Source: Mucilaginibacter sp. SJ
GTDB lineage: Bacteria; Bacteroidota; Bacteroidia; Sphingobacteriales; Sphingobacteriaceae
Direction of reading: 5' to 3'
Length of the DNA stretch: 64,000 nucleotides
NCBI RefSeq assembly: GCF_028993635.1
Contig: NZ_CP118631.1
Span: forward strand, 5,704,001 to 5,768,000
Of the stretch, positions 54,234 to 63,154 are shown in pieces; the first letter of the stretch is position 1; each line of letters begins with the position of its first letter. The position numbers were made by a program, and so were the translations under genes. The notes below the pieces were generated by a model that was not told where the DNA came from, searched no databases, and was given only the letters and a program-made list of their open reading frames with translations.

Positions 54234-55568
54234 ATGAAAACATTCATAAATATATTGGCAAAAGGTATCAATCAATACCTGCTTGCCGGGGCGCTTTTTA
54301 TAATGGTAGCTTTTATGAGCTGTAAAAAAGAAAAAGTTCCTGCACATAATCCTTCTTCACCTATCAGCATTAGTACATTTATCCCGGCACAAGGCGGCGG
54401 CGGTACTGAAGTATTGATCTCCGGTACTAACTTTTCAACAGATACTTCGCAAATTTCAGTTACCTTGAATGGGTTTAAACTGAAGATCATCGGCGCCAAT
54501 ACCAAACAAATGATGGTAGTGGTGCCTAAAAAAGCAGGTTCCGGGCCTATAATTGTAACTATTGGAAAAGGAACCGCAACAAGCACCGATAATTTTACAT
54601 ACCAATATACCAGGACTGTCACTACACTGGCAGGATCAGGCAAAGCCGGCTTTGCAAATGGTAAAGGAACAGATGCCATGTTTGATTTTAGCGGCCAGAA
54701 CTGGTACAGAAGCTGCGGAGTGACTGTTGATGATAACCTGAATGTCTATGTTGCCGATCCCGGAAATCATTGCATCAGGAAAATTGACACTGCTGGTAAT
54801 GTATCTACACTCGCAGGTAATCCCCAGGTTTCAGGTTACGCGGATGGTAAAGGGAGTGCGGCAAATTTCTCCCTACCTTACGATGTTGCCGTTGATGCCC
54901 AGGGAAATGTATATTCAGTTGATCCGGGAAATTATGATATCCGTAAAATAAGTCCCGATGGCACTGCAACCACCTGGGCCTGGGGAAATCAATCGCCATG
55001 GAGCGTTGCTGTCGACAAAACAACAGGTTACGTTTATTACTCCAGTTGCTCAAGTCCCGGAAATATCTACCAGGTATCGGCCCAGTGGACTACCAAACAA
55101 GTTATATCCGGTCTTAACTATCCCGCTGGAATCAAATTTGACAAAGCCGGTAACTTATATGTATCAGTTAACGGCGACCAGGTTATCAGGAAGTTCAGTG
55201 CCGGCAACTGGAACGGTAGTATCATAGCAGGGCAGCTCGGGGTTTCGGGTTATTTAAACGGAGCGGCTGCAACTGCAAAATTTGCTTATCCATGGGGCAT
55301 TGCGGTTGACAATAGCAGCAATATTTATGTAGCAGGCAACGGAACCTGGGACGGCGGAAGCTATAATCCCGATCAAAGTATCCGATTTATCCAGGCAAAT
55401 ACTTTTGATGTAAGCACTTTTGCCGGTAGCGGTACAGCGGGCTATGCTGACGCTATAGGAGGATCTGCACTTTTCAGCGGGCCAACCGGTGTTGCTGTTG
55501 ATAAGAACGGAACCGTGTATGTGTTGGATAAAAATAACAACCGGATAAGAAAAATAGTTTCGGAATAA
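54234..55568 (+). CDS. IPT/TIG-NHL repeat lipoprotein
   Basis: A 444-residue lipoprotein (lipobox AFMSC, Cys30). One IPT/TIG immunoglobulin-like domain (about 43-125; GGGGTEVLISGTNFS) is followed by an NHL beta-propeller (about 130-440). The propeller repeats are of the form GVTVDDNLNVYVADPGNHCIRKI and VAVDKNGTVYVLDKNNNRIRKI. It follows SusC and SusD at the place where SusE/F or surface glycan-binding proteins usually sit, so surface binding of glycan or protein is the likely role. NHL propellers often bind proteins or glycans; no catalytic residues are evident. It is downstream in the same direction with a 68-base gap, so it is probably in the operon. Confidence 0.83.
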   Translation: MKTFINILAKGINQYLLAGALFIMVAFMSCKKEKVPAHNPSSPISISTFIPAQGGGGTEVLISGTNFSTDTSQISVTLNGFKLKIIGANTKQMMVVVPKKAGSGPIIVTIGKGTATSTDNFTYQYTRTVTTLAGSGKAGFANGKGTDAMFDFSGQNWYRSCGVTVDDNLNVYVADPGNHCIRKIDTAGNVSTLAGNPQVSGYADGKGSAANFSLPYDVAVDAQGNVYSVDPGNYDIRKISPDGTATTWAWGNQSPWSVAVDKTTGYVYYSSCSSPGNIYQVSAQWTTKQVISGLNYPAGIKFDKAGNLYVSVNGDQVIRKFSAGNWNGSIIAGQLGVSGYLNGAAATAKFAYPWGIAVDNSSNIYVAGNGTWDGGSYNPDQSIRFIQANTFDVSTFAGSGTAGYADAIGGSALFSGPTGVAVDKNGTVYVLDKNNNRIRKIVSE

Positions 55569-55683
55569 TAACGGTCTGCTTTAAAAATACTATCACAGTT
55601 TAGATTTCAACCCCGGCAATATCCTTTGGTTGTCCGGGATAAATAGGAGTAGTAGTTAATAATTGTTTGGTTTAAGAGTACTA

Positions 55684-55710
55684 CGTAGCAGAAAGCGTAT
55701 TTCTGCTACG
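55684..55710 (+). other. Perfect hairpin in the leader of the first beta-helix gene
   Basis: CGTAGCAGAAA (55684-55694) pairs perfectly with TTTCTGCTACG (55700-55710) around the loop GCGTA. It lies about 80 bases before the coding start. There is no T run, so it is more likely an RNA regulatory or stability element than a terminator. Confidence 0.6.
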
Positions 55711-55791
55711 GGCCGGTACTGCGTGGTTTTAAGTGCGGATAAACTTAAAGAATGCCAAACAACCGATGCGCCAATTTTTAGAATAAATTTA

Positions 55792-57345
55792 ATGAAACGC
55801 TATATAAATATCTTTTTAATACATGTTTTTGCCATTCAGGCAATGGCTTGCAGCAAAAAAACGGTGGGCAATGATGTAATCACCACAACGGGTAATACAC
55901 GTATATACTATGTATCAGTTAATGGCTCTGATGCCAATTCGGGCAAAATAAATGCACCTTTCTTAACCATCAACACCGCCCTGAGCCATGCTATACCCGG
56001 CGATACCGTGATGGTGAGAGGCGGCAGCTATTATGATAAGGTGGTGTTTCCTAAATCGGGGGCAATGGATAAGTTGATCACTTTAAAGGCATATCCCGGA
56101 GAAAAGCCCGTAATAGACGGAAGTAAAATAATTGTTTCGGGTTGGGTGTCATTGGTTATGCTGAGCAATGTAAGATATATAACATTGGATGGCTTTGATA
56201 TTTGCAATCTTACGAGTTCAACTTTTAATACGGATCCTGAAGGAATCGCCATTAACGGTAACTCGCACCATATCACTATTAAAAACTGCAATATCTATAA
56301 TATAAAAAATAGTGCATCATTAGCTGACTGGCGAAGCGGACATGCTATACTGGCAATTGGTAATGGAACCACCGCCATTACCAACCTGGTTATTACAGGA
56401 TGTACAGTGCATGATACACAGACGGGCACAAGCGAAAATGTAACCCTGGCAGGCAATATAGATGGTTTCACCTTTAGCCATAATAAAGTATACGATACAG
56501 AAAACATCGGGATAATTGTTGCCGGTGGCGATGGCCTAAACCCTAAAGGAGATGTTGCTACTAACTATGCACGTAATGGTGTGATAAGTGATAATATTTT
56601 TCACGATAATACCATGACCAGGACCCCGGAAACCTGGGGCCCCGACAGGTACGGTGCTATCTCCATTTATGTTTGTGGCGGTGCTAATACCATTATCGAA
56701 AGAAACACAGTATACAACAGCGACCGGGGGATAGGACTGGTAAGTGAAAGCAACGTGTATGCAACCAAAACCACCATCGTGCGAAATAATTTTGTATATA
56801 ACTGTTATCGCACAGGTATATACATGGGCGATTATCTGAACTACACATCCGGCGGAACTAAAAACTGTTACGTCGTAAATAATACCTTATATCAGAATAA
56901 CGGTGTATCAGGCGTTTTTGGTGAAATTGAAGGAGAGATAAGGCTTACGGAGCATTGCGACAATAACGTGATCAAAAATAACATAGTTTATGCAAGGCCC
57001 GTTGACGTATTTATTCATAAGTATACCACAACAGGCAGCAATAACATTATCGACAATAATTTATACTATACCACAGGCACTCCCCAATGGATCTGGAACA
57101 GTACTAACAGCGCACCATATACCGATTTAAATGCCTGGCGCGCAGCCAGCGGTAACGATGCCAATTCAACAAATGGGCAAGACCCTCTTTTGCTGAACAC
57201 CTCGTCGCCCGATCTTCATATACAAGCGGCCTCTCCTGCAAAAAATACCGGAAATGTAATTTCTGCCGATATAAATGGCGCCACAGATATTGACGGAAAT
57301 ACCCGCATTGTAAATAATAAGATAAGTAAAGGCGCACAGCAGTAA
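55792..57345 (+). CDS. Right-handed beta-helix lipoprotein, PL9-like (first copy)
   Basis: I choose ATG 55792, which gives a lipoprotein signal (MKRYINIFLIHVFAIQ, lipobox AMAC, Cys20) and 517 residues. An upstream in-frame ATG at 55663 would read through the hairpin at 55684-55710 and is rejected. After a short linker comes the segment YYVSVNGSDANSGKINAPF and then APFLTINTALSHAIPGDTVMVRGGSYY, followed by stacked parallel beta-helix coils to the end. This start is typical of DUF1565/PL9-like polysaccharide lyases and related hydrolases. The next gene is a close paralogue. Activity on an acidic or amino-sugar glycan is possible; catalytic residues cannot be named from sequence. Confidence 0.82.
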   Translation: MKRYINIFLIHVFAIQAMACSKKTVGNDVITTTGNTRIYYVSVNGSDANSGKINAPFLTINTALSHAIPGDTVMVRGGSYYDKVVFPKSGAMDKLITLKAYPGEKPVIDGSKIIVSGWVSLVMLSNVRYITLDGFDICNLTSSTFNTDPEGIAINGNSHHITIKNCNIYNIKNSASLADWRSGHAILAIGNGTTAITNLVITGCTVHDTQTGTSENVTLAGNIDGFTFSHNKVYDTENIGIIVAGGDGLNPKGDVATNYARNGVISDNIFHDNTMTRTPETWGPDRYGAISIYVCGGANTIIERNTVYNSDRGIGLVSESNVYATKTTIVRNNFVYNCYRTGIYMGDYLNYTSGGTKNCYVVNNTLYQNNGVSGVFGEIEGEIRLTEHCDNNVIKNNIVYARPVDVFIHKYTTTGSNNIIDNNLYYTTGTPQWIWNSTNSAPYTDLNAWRAASGNDANSTNGQDPLLLNTSSPDLHIQAASPAKNTGNVISADINGATDIDGNTRIVNNKISKGAQQ

Positions 57346-57370
57346 GATGTTTAATTAAAAAAGTATGCTT

Positions 57371-58888
57371 ATGAAATGTAATGTCTATGTTTTTTTAATG
57401 CTTGGTTTTGCTATACAGGCATTTGGTTGCAGTAAAAAGAACGATCCCGGCGGTAATGTCACAATTACCGGGAGCACTCATGTTTATTATGTAGCTGCCA
57501 ACGGGTTAGAGTCAAATAAAGGAACAATTGACGCGCCTTTTCAAACTATCAATAATGCGCTTTCCCATACCATTCCCGGTGATACGGTAATGGTAAGGGG
57601 GGGAGTATATAGCGAAAAGGTTGTATTTCCCAAATCTGGCGTAATGGATAAGTATATCACGTTGAAAGCTTACCGTGGGGAAACACCTGTAATTGACGGT
57701 AGTGCTTTTAGTGTTAACGGGAGGGAAGCCCTGGTAACCATTGATAAGGCAAAGTATATAGTTGTAGATGGCTTTGAAATACGCAATCTTAAAACCTCAG
57801 CCGGCGACCCAAAAGCCATTATGGTTGAAGGTGGCTCTGATTATATTACTATAAAAAACAATACGATATACGGTATTGATTATACTCAGATCCCGCTTAA
57901 TGGTGGTGGTAACGCCATTTTAATTATCGGAAACACTACCGACCCGGTAACTAATATTACCGTTACCGGGAATACGATACATGACTGTAAAACGGGGTAT
58001 GGCGAAAATTTAACCATCAATGGTTACGTTGATGGGTTTACAATTACCAACAATACAATTTATAACGCTCAAAATATTGGTATTGACGCAGCAGGCGGCT
58101 ATGCAGCCAATACTGATCCGGCACTTAACTATGCCCGTAATGGTGTTATTAGCGGTAATACCCTCTATAACATTGAAAGCAAAAGAGGGCCGCTTGGCGG
58201 GCATGGTGCCATAGGTATTTATGTAGATGGCGGCAGAAATGTGGTAGTGGAAAAAAACAAGGTATCCGTTACAGACAGGGGGATTGGCGTGGTGAGCGAA
58301 ACCAATGGCTTCCCTACCGATCATGTTACCGTAAGGAATAACCTGGTATTTAACTGTTGGTGCTCAGGGATCTATATGGGTGGCTATTTAAACTATACAG
58401 GCGCCGGTACAAGTAACTCGGCCATTGTTAACAACACCTTGTATAACAACAACCAGGCATTAGGTGCCTTTGGCGAAATAGAAGGGGAGATAAGCATCAG
58501 GGAAGATTGCACCAACAACGTTATAAAAAATAACATTATTTATGGCGGGGCATCGGATATGTTTATTCATAAATATACCAACCGCGGATCGGGCAATATC
58601 ATCGATTATAACCTGTATTACACTATGGGGCCAGCGCAGTGGACCTGGAACGGCGTTGCTTATACCGATTATAATTTATGGAAGGCGGCCTGCAGCGGGG
58701 ACACCAATTCAACATATGGCGTAAATCCTTTATTTATCAATACATCTGACCTTGATTTTCATTTGCAATCGTCCTCTGTAGCAAAAAATAGCGGACAGGT
58801 GATCTCTGATGAGGTTAATGGTACGGTTGATTTTGGCGGCAGTGCACGTATTGTAAATAAGCAGATAAGTAAAGGTGCATATCAATAA
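57371..58888 (+). CDS. Right-handed beta-helix lipoprotein, PL9-like (second copy)
   Basis: A 505-residue lipoprotein (lipobox AFGC, Cys20) starting at ATG 57371; an in-frame ATG six bases upstream is equally possible. Domain order matches the preceding gene: YYVAANGLESNKGTIDAPF, then TVMVRGGVYSEKVVFPKSG and stacked beta-helix coils (FTITNNTIYNAQNIGIDAAGG and similar). The signal peptides are alike too (FAIQA before the Cys). The two genes are therefore a tandem duplication that has diverged, mostly in the N-terminal quarter and in loop segments. They may act on related linkages or form a pair at the surface. The LacI gene follows 33 bases later. Confidence 0.82.
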   Translation: MKCNVYVFLMLGFAIQAFGCSKKNDPGGNVTITGSTHVYYVAANGLESNKGTIDAPFQTINNALSHTIPGDTVMVRGGVYSEKVVFPKSGVMDKYITLKAYRGETPVIDGSAFSVNGREALVTIDKAKYIVVDGFEIRNLKTSAGDPKAIMVEGGSDYITIKNNTIYGIDYTQIPLNGGGNAILIIGNTTDPVTNITVTGNTIHDCKTGYGENLTINGYVDGFTITNNTIYNAQNIGIDAAGGYAANTDPALNYARNGVISGNTLYNIESKRGPLGGHGAIGIYVDGGRNVVVEKNKVSVTDRGIGVVSETNGFPTDHVTVRNNLVFNCWCSGIYMGGYLNYTGAGTSNSAIVNNTLYNNNQALGAFGEIEGEISIREDCTNNVIKNNIIYGGASDMFIHKYTNRGSGNIIDYNLYYTMGPAQWTWNGVAYTDYNLWKAACSGDTNSTYGVNPLFINTSDLDFHLQSSSVAKNSGQVISDEVNGTVDFGGSARIVNKQISKGAYQ

Positions 58889-58921
58889 TCAATACCCATT
58901 GTTTTTAATCTTGATTACAAA

Positions 58922-59956
58922 ATGGAAAAGATTCCCACAATTAAAGAGATAGCTAAACGCTTAAAAGTAAGTCCTTCAACAGTGTCGCGTGCGCTTCATG
59001 GACATCCCAGCATTGGCCTTGTAACTACCATGCGGGTTAATAAGGTAGCGAGCGAACTAAATTATGAGCGAAATCAAACAGCTGTATTTTTTAAACAACG
59101 AAAAACATTAACTATTGGTGTAATTGTTCCGGATTTTTCTGACGCTTTTTTTTCTTCGGCCCTTAGTGGGATAGAAGATTACGCCAGCAAAAGGAATTAT
59201 AACGTTTTTGTTGGGCAATCGTTAGAAAACCCTGATAAGGAAAAACGTATCCTGGAAACAATGAAAACACATCGGTTAGACGGCATTATCATTTCGATAA
59301 GCAAAAATACCACGAATTATGAAGTGTTTGAACAATTGAAAAAATATAACATTCCTGTTGTTTTTTTTGACCGTATTCCTGGTATGGAAGATATTCATTA
59401 CTCGGCTTGTAATCTCCAATCGGGAATGTTACAGGCCATTGATTGTTTAATAGAAAAAGGGCATCGTAGTATTGGGTTAATTAATGGTCCATCGCAACTG
59501 GCTGCAAGTAAAGAGCGCCTGGATGCTTACAAACAGGGGCTTGATAAATATCAGATAGCAGTAAATACTGACCTGATAGTCTCTTCGGATCTGTCGTCGG
59601 CGCAAAATACTTATGCTATGCGGCGGCTATTATCTTTAGCGGATAAGCCCACAGCTATTATCACTTTTAACGATTATGTGGCACGCGATGCAATTAAGTT
59701 GTTGAAGAACTATAATCTGGCTCCCAATCACGATATTAGCTTTGTCAGTTTTGCAAATTCTCCTATTTGGAGTTTTATGGATAGTGCCCCAATGGCGTCC
59801 ATTGAACAATTCCCCCAAAAGCAGGGCATAAAAGCGGCCGAAATACTTTTTAAAATAATTGATGATCGCATCAGTGAAGCGTCGTTAACCCCGGTTTTCC
59901 ATCATGCGGTATTTGATTCCAGTATGGTGTCTCATAGAGGGCGTACCAATGTATAG
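58922..59956 (+). CDS. LacI-family transcriptional regulator (second)
   Basis: A 344-residue regulator with a classical LacI helix-turn-helix (about 5-58; IKEIAKRLKVSPSTVSRALHGH). A sensor domain follows (about 62-335), starting LTIGVIVPDFSDAFFSSALSGIEDYA, with FDRIPGMEDI and GHRSIGLINGPSQLAASKERLDAY. Its recognition helix (PSTVSRAL) differs from that of the first LacI protein (TGTVDRVL), so the two probably read different operators. It is at the end of the SusC/SusD/beta-helix series, only 33 bases after the last of these genes, and probably belongs to that operon. The ligand is unknown. Confidence 0.93.
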   Translation: MEKIPTIKEIAKRLKVSPSTVSRALHGHPSIGLVTTMRVNKVASELNYERNQTAVFFKQRKTLTIGVIVPDFSDAFFSSALSGIEDYASKRNYNVFVGQSLENPDKEKRILETMKTHRLDGIIISISKNTTNYEVFEQLKKYNIPVVFFDRIPGMEDIHYSACNLQSGMLQAIDCLIEKGHRSIGLINGPSQLAASKERLDAYKQGLDKYQIAVNTDLIVSSDLSSAQNTYAMRRLLSLADKPTAIITFNDYVARDAIKLLKNYNLAPNHDISFVSFANSPIWSFMDSAPMASIEQFPQKQGIKAAEILFKIIDDRISEASLTPVFHHAVFDSSMVSHRGRTNV

Positions 59957-60083
59957 GATAAGGTTATGAAAGTCCCAATCTCGATTTGCATAAAGCATTA
60001 GCGGGTAATATTTATACAAAAAGGGGTTTACATATTTTTTATTAATTACACTTAATTATTTGATTATTAACTATATATGTGAA

Positions 60084-60117
60084 TGTTAACCCTGAATTGT
60101 GTTAACCCTGTTAACCC
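60084..60117. repeat. Tandem GTTAACCC repeats
   Basis: TGTTAACCCTG occurs at 60084-60094 and again at 60100-60110, and overlaps a third partial copy TGTTAACCCC (60108-60117). It lies in the 306-base gap between the second LacI gene and the terminator of the convergent fucosidase gene. The rest of that gap is AT-rich and shows no gene. Confidence 0.6.
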
Positions 60118-60180
60118 CTCTTTTGTTAATAGAGTAAATCCAACTCAACACTATATATCGCTTAGTATCTGAAAAATTCA

Positions 60181-60217
60181 AAAAAAGCGAGGCTTATCAT
60201 ACCGCCTCGTTTTTTTT
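60181..60217. terminator. Bidirectional rho-independent terminator
   Basis: The A-run plus GCGAGGC (60181-60193) pairs with GCCTCGT plus the T-run (60204-60216). The GC stem is 6-7 bp and is extended by A-T pairs. It serves the convergent LacI operon and the fucosidase operon. Confidence 0.88.
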
Positions 60218-60262
60218 GAATTTATAAGGCAGAGGTTGATGGGCTTGTTGTTTGTATACTCT

Positions 60263-61738
60263 TTAATATTCCAATTCAAAAGTGTCACTATACTTTAATT
60301 TGCTGCTCTTTTGTAAAGATTTGGGAATTTGAATGCTCAACTGCCCATTTTGATAGGCCCATTTTAACTTTTCAGAGTTGCCCAACAGGCTTACTTTTTT
60401 AATTCGTTTAATGTTGTTTACAGGAAAACTTACCTCGGCCGGAAGGGTTACATTATCTTTTTCTGATAGCCAGAAGGCATATAATGTGTTTTTTGTTTTT
60501 GACCTGGTAAAATATATGTTCCCAACAGAATAAGGTACAACAGGTTCAGAAGCGTAAATTCCTTTTTCGTTAATCTTCATCCAATTTGCAATGTCCTGTA
60601 ACCTTTGATAGGCAACCGGATTCCAGTCGCCGTCCGGTCCCGGGGCTATATTAAGCAGGAGGTTACCTCCTCTTGAAACTATTTTTATGAGCGTTTGTAC
60701 CAATTGGCGGCTGGGCTTAAATTCATCATCAGGAACGTAACTCCAGTATTTGCCAATGGTCATACAGGTTTCCCATGGGTAGGATAAGGGCTTGTCTGGT
60801 ACTTCCTGTTCGGGTGTAGTATAGTTTTCAAATTCGCCGGTCACCGTCCTGTCTACCATGATCAGGCCCGGTTGATGACTGCGGGCCATCTTTGCTATCC
60901 GGGCCATATCAAGATCCTGGTTGTAATGTTGCGGGTCGTTATCCTTTGTAACCGATGGTCGTACCCAGCCGCCATCGAGCCATAAAATATCTATTTTGCC
61001 ATAACCGGTCATTAACTCTTCAACCTGGTTGTAGGTAAAATTTTTAAATTTTTGCCAGCGTTCGGGATATCGTTGCGGATCGTAATTAACGTTATGGTCT
61101 TTAGGAGGAAAGTAAGGCCACCAATAATTTTCACTATGCCAGTCGGGTTTTGAAAAATATGCCCCGATCATAAAATTATCTTTACGGAAGGCATTGAATA
61201 TTTCTTTGGTGATATTGCTTCGCGGATTTTTTGAGAACGGAGTTTTAGGATCGGTGATTTTATAATTTGTTTGTTGGGTGTCAAACATGCTAAAACCATC
61301 GTGATGTTTGGTGGTAAAGACTACGTAATTCATCCCCGCAGCCTTGGCCGCTTTAACCCATTTTTCGGGGTTAAAATTGGCAGGGTTAAAGGTGGTTTGG
61401 AGGTTTTCGTATGCTTTTTTATAGGCGAAATAATCATTGCTGTAGGGGCCGGTACGTGTAACCCAGTCATCAGGGCAAATAGTCCAGCTTTCGGCCACAC
61501 CCCATTGGCTGTATGTTCCCCAGTGCATAAATAAACCAAACTTTTTGTCTTGCCAGCGGGCAAGTTTTTGCCGTACCAGCGAATCTTTAGGAAGCTGGTA
61601 CGTATCTGACATTTTATGTTCGTTTTGTGCCAATACCGCCTGGCTGCATCCTAAAATAAACAGGCAGGGTAAAAGTTTTCGGATCATGATGATATAATAC
61701 ATTGATAGTTTTGTTTTCATAGGTAGATGAGTAAACAT
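60263..61738 (-). CDS. Alpha-L-fucosidase, GH29 (last gene of operon)
   Basis: A 491-residue enzyme when started at ATG 61738, which overlaps the stop of the upstream gene by one base (TAATG). Internal starts at 61720 or 61687 give a tidier signal peptide (MIRKLLPCLFILG to VLAQ), so the exact start is open. The GH29 barrel includes KFGLFMHWGTYSQWGV, VVFTTKHHDGFSMFDT and DILWLDGGW with the nucleophile D255. The C-terminal GNLLLNIAPGPDG and a beta-sandwich complete it. It releases alpha-L-fucose, probably in the periplasm. Its closest neighbour is another GH29 on the same operon, and the two differ enough to suggest different linkage preferences. A bidirectional terminator follows. Confidence 0.95.
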   Translation of the reverse strand: MFTHLPMKTKLSMYYIIMIRKLLPCLFILGCSQAVLAQNEHKMSDTYQLPKDSLVRQKLARWQDKKFGLFMHWGTYSQWGVAESWTICPDDWVTRTGPYSNDYFAYKKAYENLQTTFNPANFNPEKWVKAAKAAGMNYVVFTTKHHDGFSMFDTQQTNYKITDPKTPFSKNPRSNITKEIFNAFRKDNFMIGAYFSKPDWHSENYWWPYFPPKDHNVNYDPQRYPERWQKFKNFTYNQVEELMTGYGKIDILWLDGGWVRPSVTKDNDPQHYNQDLDMARIAKMARSHQPGLIMVDRTVTGEFENYTTPEQEVPDKPLSYPWETCMTIGKYWSYVPDDEFKPSRQLVQTLIKIVSRGGNLLLNIAPGPDGDWNPVAYQRLQDIANWMKINEKGIYASEPVVPYSVGNIYFTRSKTKNTLYAFWLSEKDNVTLPAEVSFPVNNIKRIKKVSLLGNSEKLKWAYQNGQLSIQIPKSLQKSSKLKYSDTFELEY

Positions 61739-63099
61739 TAATTTAAAACCAATTCAATTACCGGTATCTCACTATCGGGCTTGGTTTCCGGTAGATTTAA
61801 TATCAGGTCGTTACCTGTGCCTTTTGATTTGCTATCCTGTTGTATCTCCGACGCGTCATGTAAAAACTGAACGTATTTTACTTTATCCTTGTAGCCTGGT
61901 AAAGTAAGTGTTTTGCCGGGATATGCTAACAAATGCACGTATAAGCGCCGGGTATTTGCATTATAGGTAAGCAGGGTGTGCTCCGGGGCTACAAAGGTTT
62001 CCGGAGCTTCGGTACATCTATAAATGGAGCGGCTGTTATATTTCATCCAGGCTGCTATTCCGTCCAGCCTTTCGTTAGCACGTTTATCAAATAAACCGCG
62101 TGCAGTAGGGCCCACGTTAAGCAACAGGTTACCTCTTTTGCTTACAGCCTCTATCAGCATGGTAATTAATTGCGTGGTACTTTTCCAGCTGTTTTCGTCG
62201 CGGAAATAACCCCAGGAACCAGAAAACGTTTGGCAGGTTTCCCAATAAGTTTTGTAATCGTTTTTTTTGACCCACTCCGATAAATTTACCTGTTCGGGTG
62301 TCAGGTAATCCCAACCATCCTGGTATTCATTTAAATCGAGGCGGTTATCAATTATAATATTGGGCTGTAATTTTCTTATTTCTTTAACGAGTTCAACAGA
62401 TCCCCAGTCTTTGGCCCCTTTCCCATGTTTGCCATTATCAGGGTACGAAAAATCGAGCCATAGCATATCAATTTTGCCGTAATTGGTAAGCAGTTCTTTA
62501 ATTTGGTTATGCATGTAGGTGCGGTACCTGGCCACATCGCGGCCTTTGTTCAGCTTATCATAATCCTCATCTTTTTCGCTTGCCGGTTGCAGGGGGTGTA
62601 AAACATCAACGGTAAAGTCTGGGTGATGCCAATCCAACAGTGAATAATAAAAACCTATTTTTATACCCTCGGCTCTAAATGCATCAACAAACTCCTTTAC
62701 AAGGTCTCTTTTAGCAGCGGTTTTAGTAGCCTTGTAGTCAGTATATTTTGAATCAAACAGGCAAAACCCTTCATGATGTTTAGTAGTAAGCACAGCATAT
62801 TTCATCCCGGCTGCCTTAGCTTTCTTTGCCCACTCTTTGGGATTAAACAAATCTGGATTAAACTCATCAAAATAAGGCTGGTATTGCGCATCCGTCATGC
62901 GCTCCCATCTTTTTACCCATTCATGCCTTGCCGCCTGCGAATAAAGCCCCCAATGGATAAACATACCAAAGCGGTCATTAGTCCACCAGGACATACGTTT
63001 GGCTTTTTGTTCGGGTGTTTCTGTTCCTATTTTCTTTTGGGCATATAAAGGGGAAAATGCAATAAAAACCAATAAAATACCTGTTAACGTTTTTTTCAT
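61738..63099 (-). CDS. Alpha-L-fucosidase, GH29 (middle gene of operon)
   Basis: A 453-residue enzyme with a signal peptide (MKKTLTGILLVFIAFSPLYAQ). The GH29 signatures are MFIHWGLYSQAARHEWVKR, YAVLTTKHHEGFCLFDS and DMLWLDFSYPD with the nucleophile D216, followed by LLLNVGPTARG and a short C-terminal sandwich. The WLDFSYPD form in place of WLDGGW separates it from the GH29 gene downstream. It probably belongs to the relaxed-specificity branch or to one acting on branched fucose, but that is inference. The start lies 55 bases after the GH89 stop and the stop overlaps the next start, so all three genes form one operon. Confidence 0.95.
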   Translation of the reverse strand: MKKTLTGILLVFIAFSPLYAQKKIGTETPEQKAKRMSWWTNDRFGMFIHWGLYSQAARHEWVKRWERMTDAQYQPYFDEFNPDLFNPKEWAKKAKAAGMKYAVLTTKHHEGFCLFDSKYTDYKATKTAAKRDLVKEFVDAFRAEGIKIGFYYSLLDWHHPDFTVDVLHPLQPASEKDEDYDKLNKGRDVARYRTYMHNQIKELLTNYGKIDMLWLDFSYPDNGKHGKGAKDWGSVELVKEIRKLQPNIIIDNRLDLNEYQDGWDYLTPEQVNLSEWVKKNDYKTYWETCQTFSGSWGYFRDENSWKSTTQLITMLIEAVSKRGNLLLNVGPTARGLFDKRANERLDGIAAWMKYNSRSIYRCTEAPETFVAPEHTLLTYNANTRRLYVHLLAYPGKTLTLPGYKDKVKYVQFLHDASEIQQDSKSKGTGNDLILNLPETKPDSEIPVIELVLN

Positions 63100-63154
63100 T
63101 TGGAGGATAGCTGACGTCAGTTTTAAGAAAGAGTGTTAAAAAAGGGCGATGTTT

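Noticed and set aside
55663..55791. In-frame upstream start of the first beta-helix gene
   Set aside because: The extension is not signal-like, crosses a perfect RNA hairpin, and displaces a good lipoprotein signal starting at 55792.
60084..60117. CRISPR array
   Set aside because: Repeats are 10-11 bases with irregular 5- and 0-base spacing and no cas genes are present.
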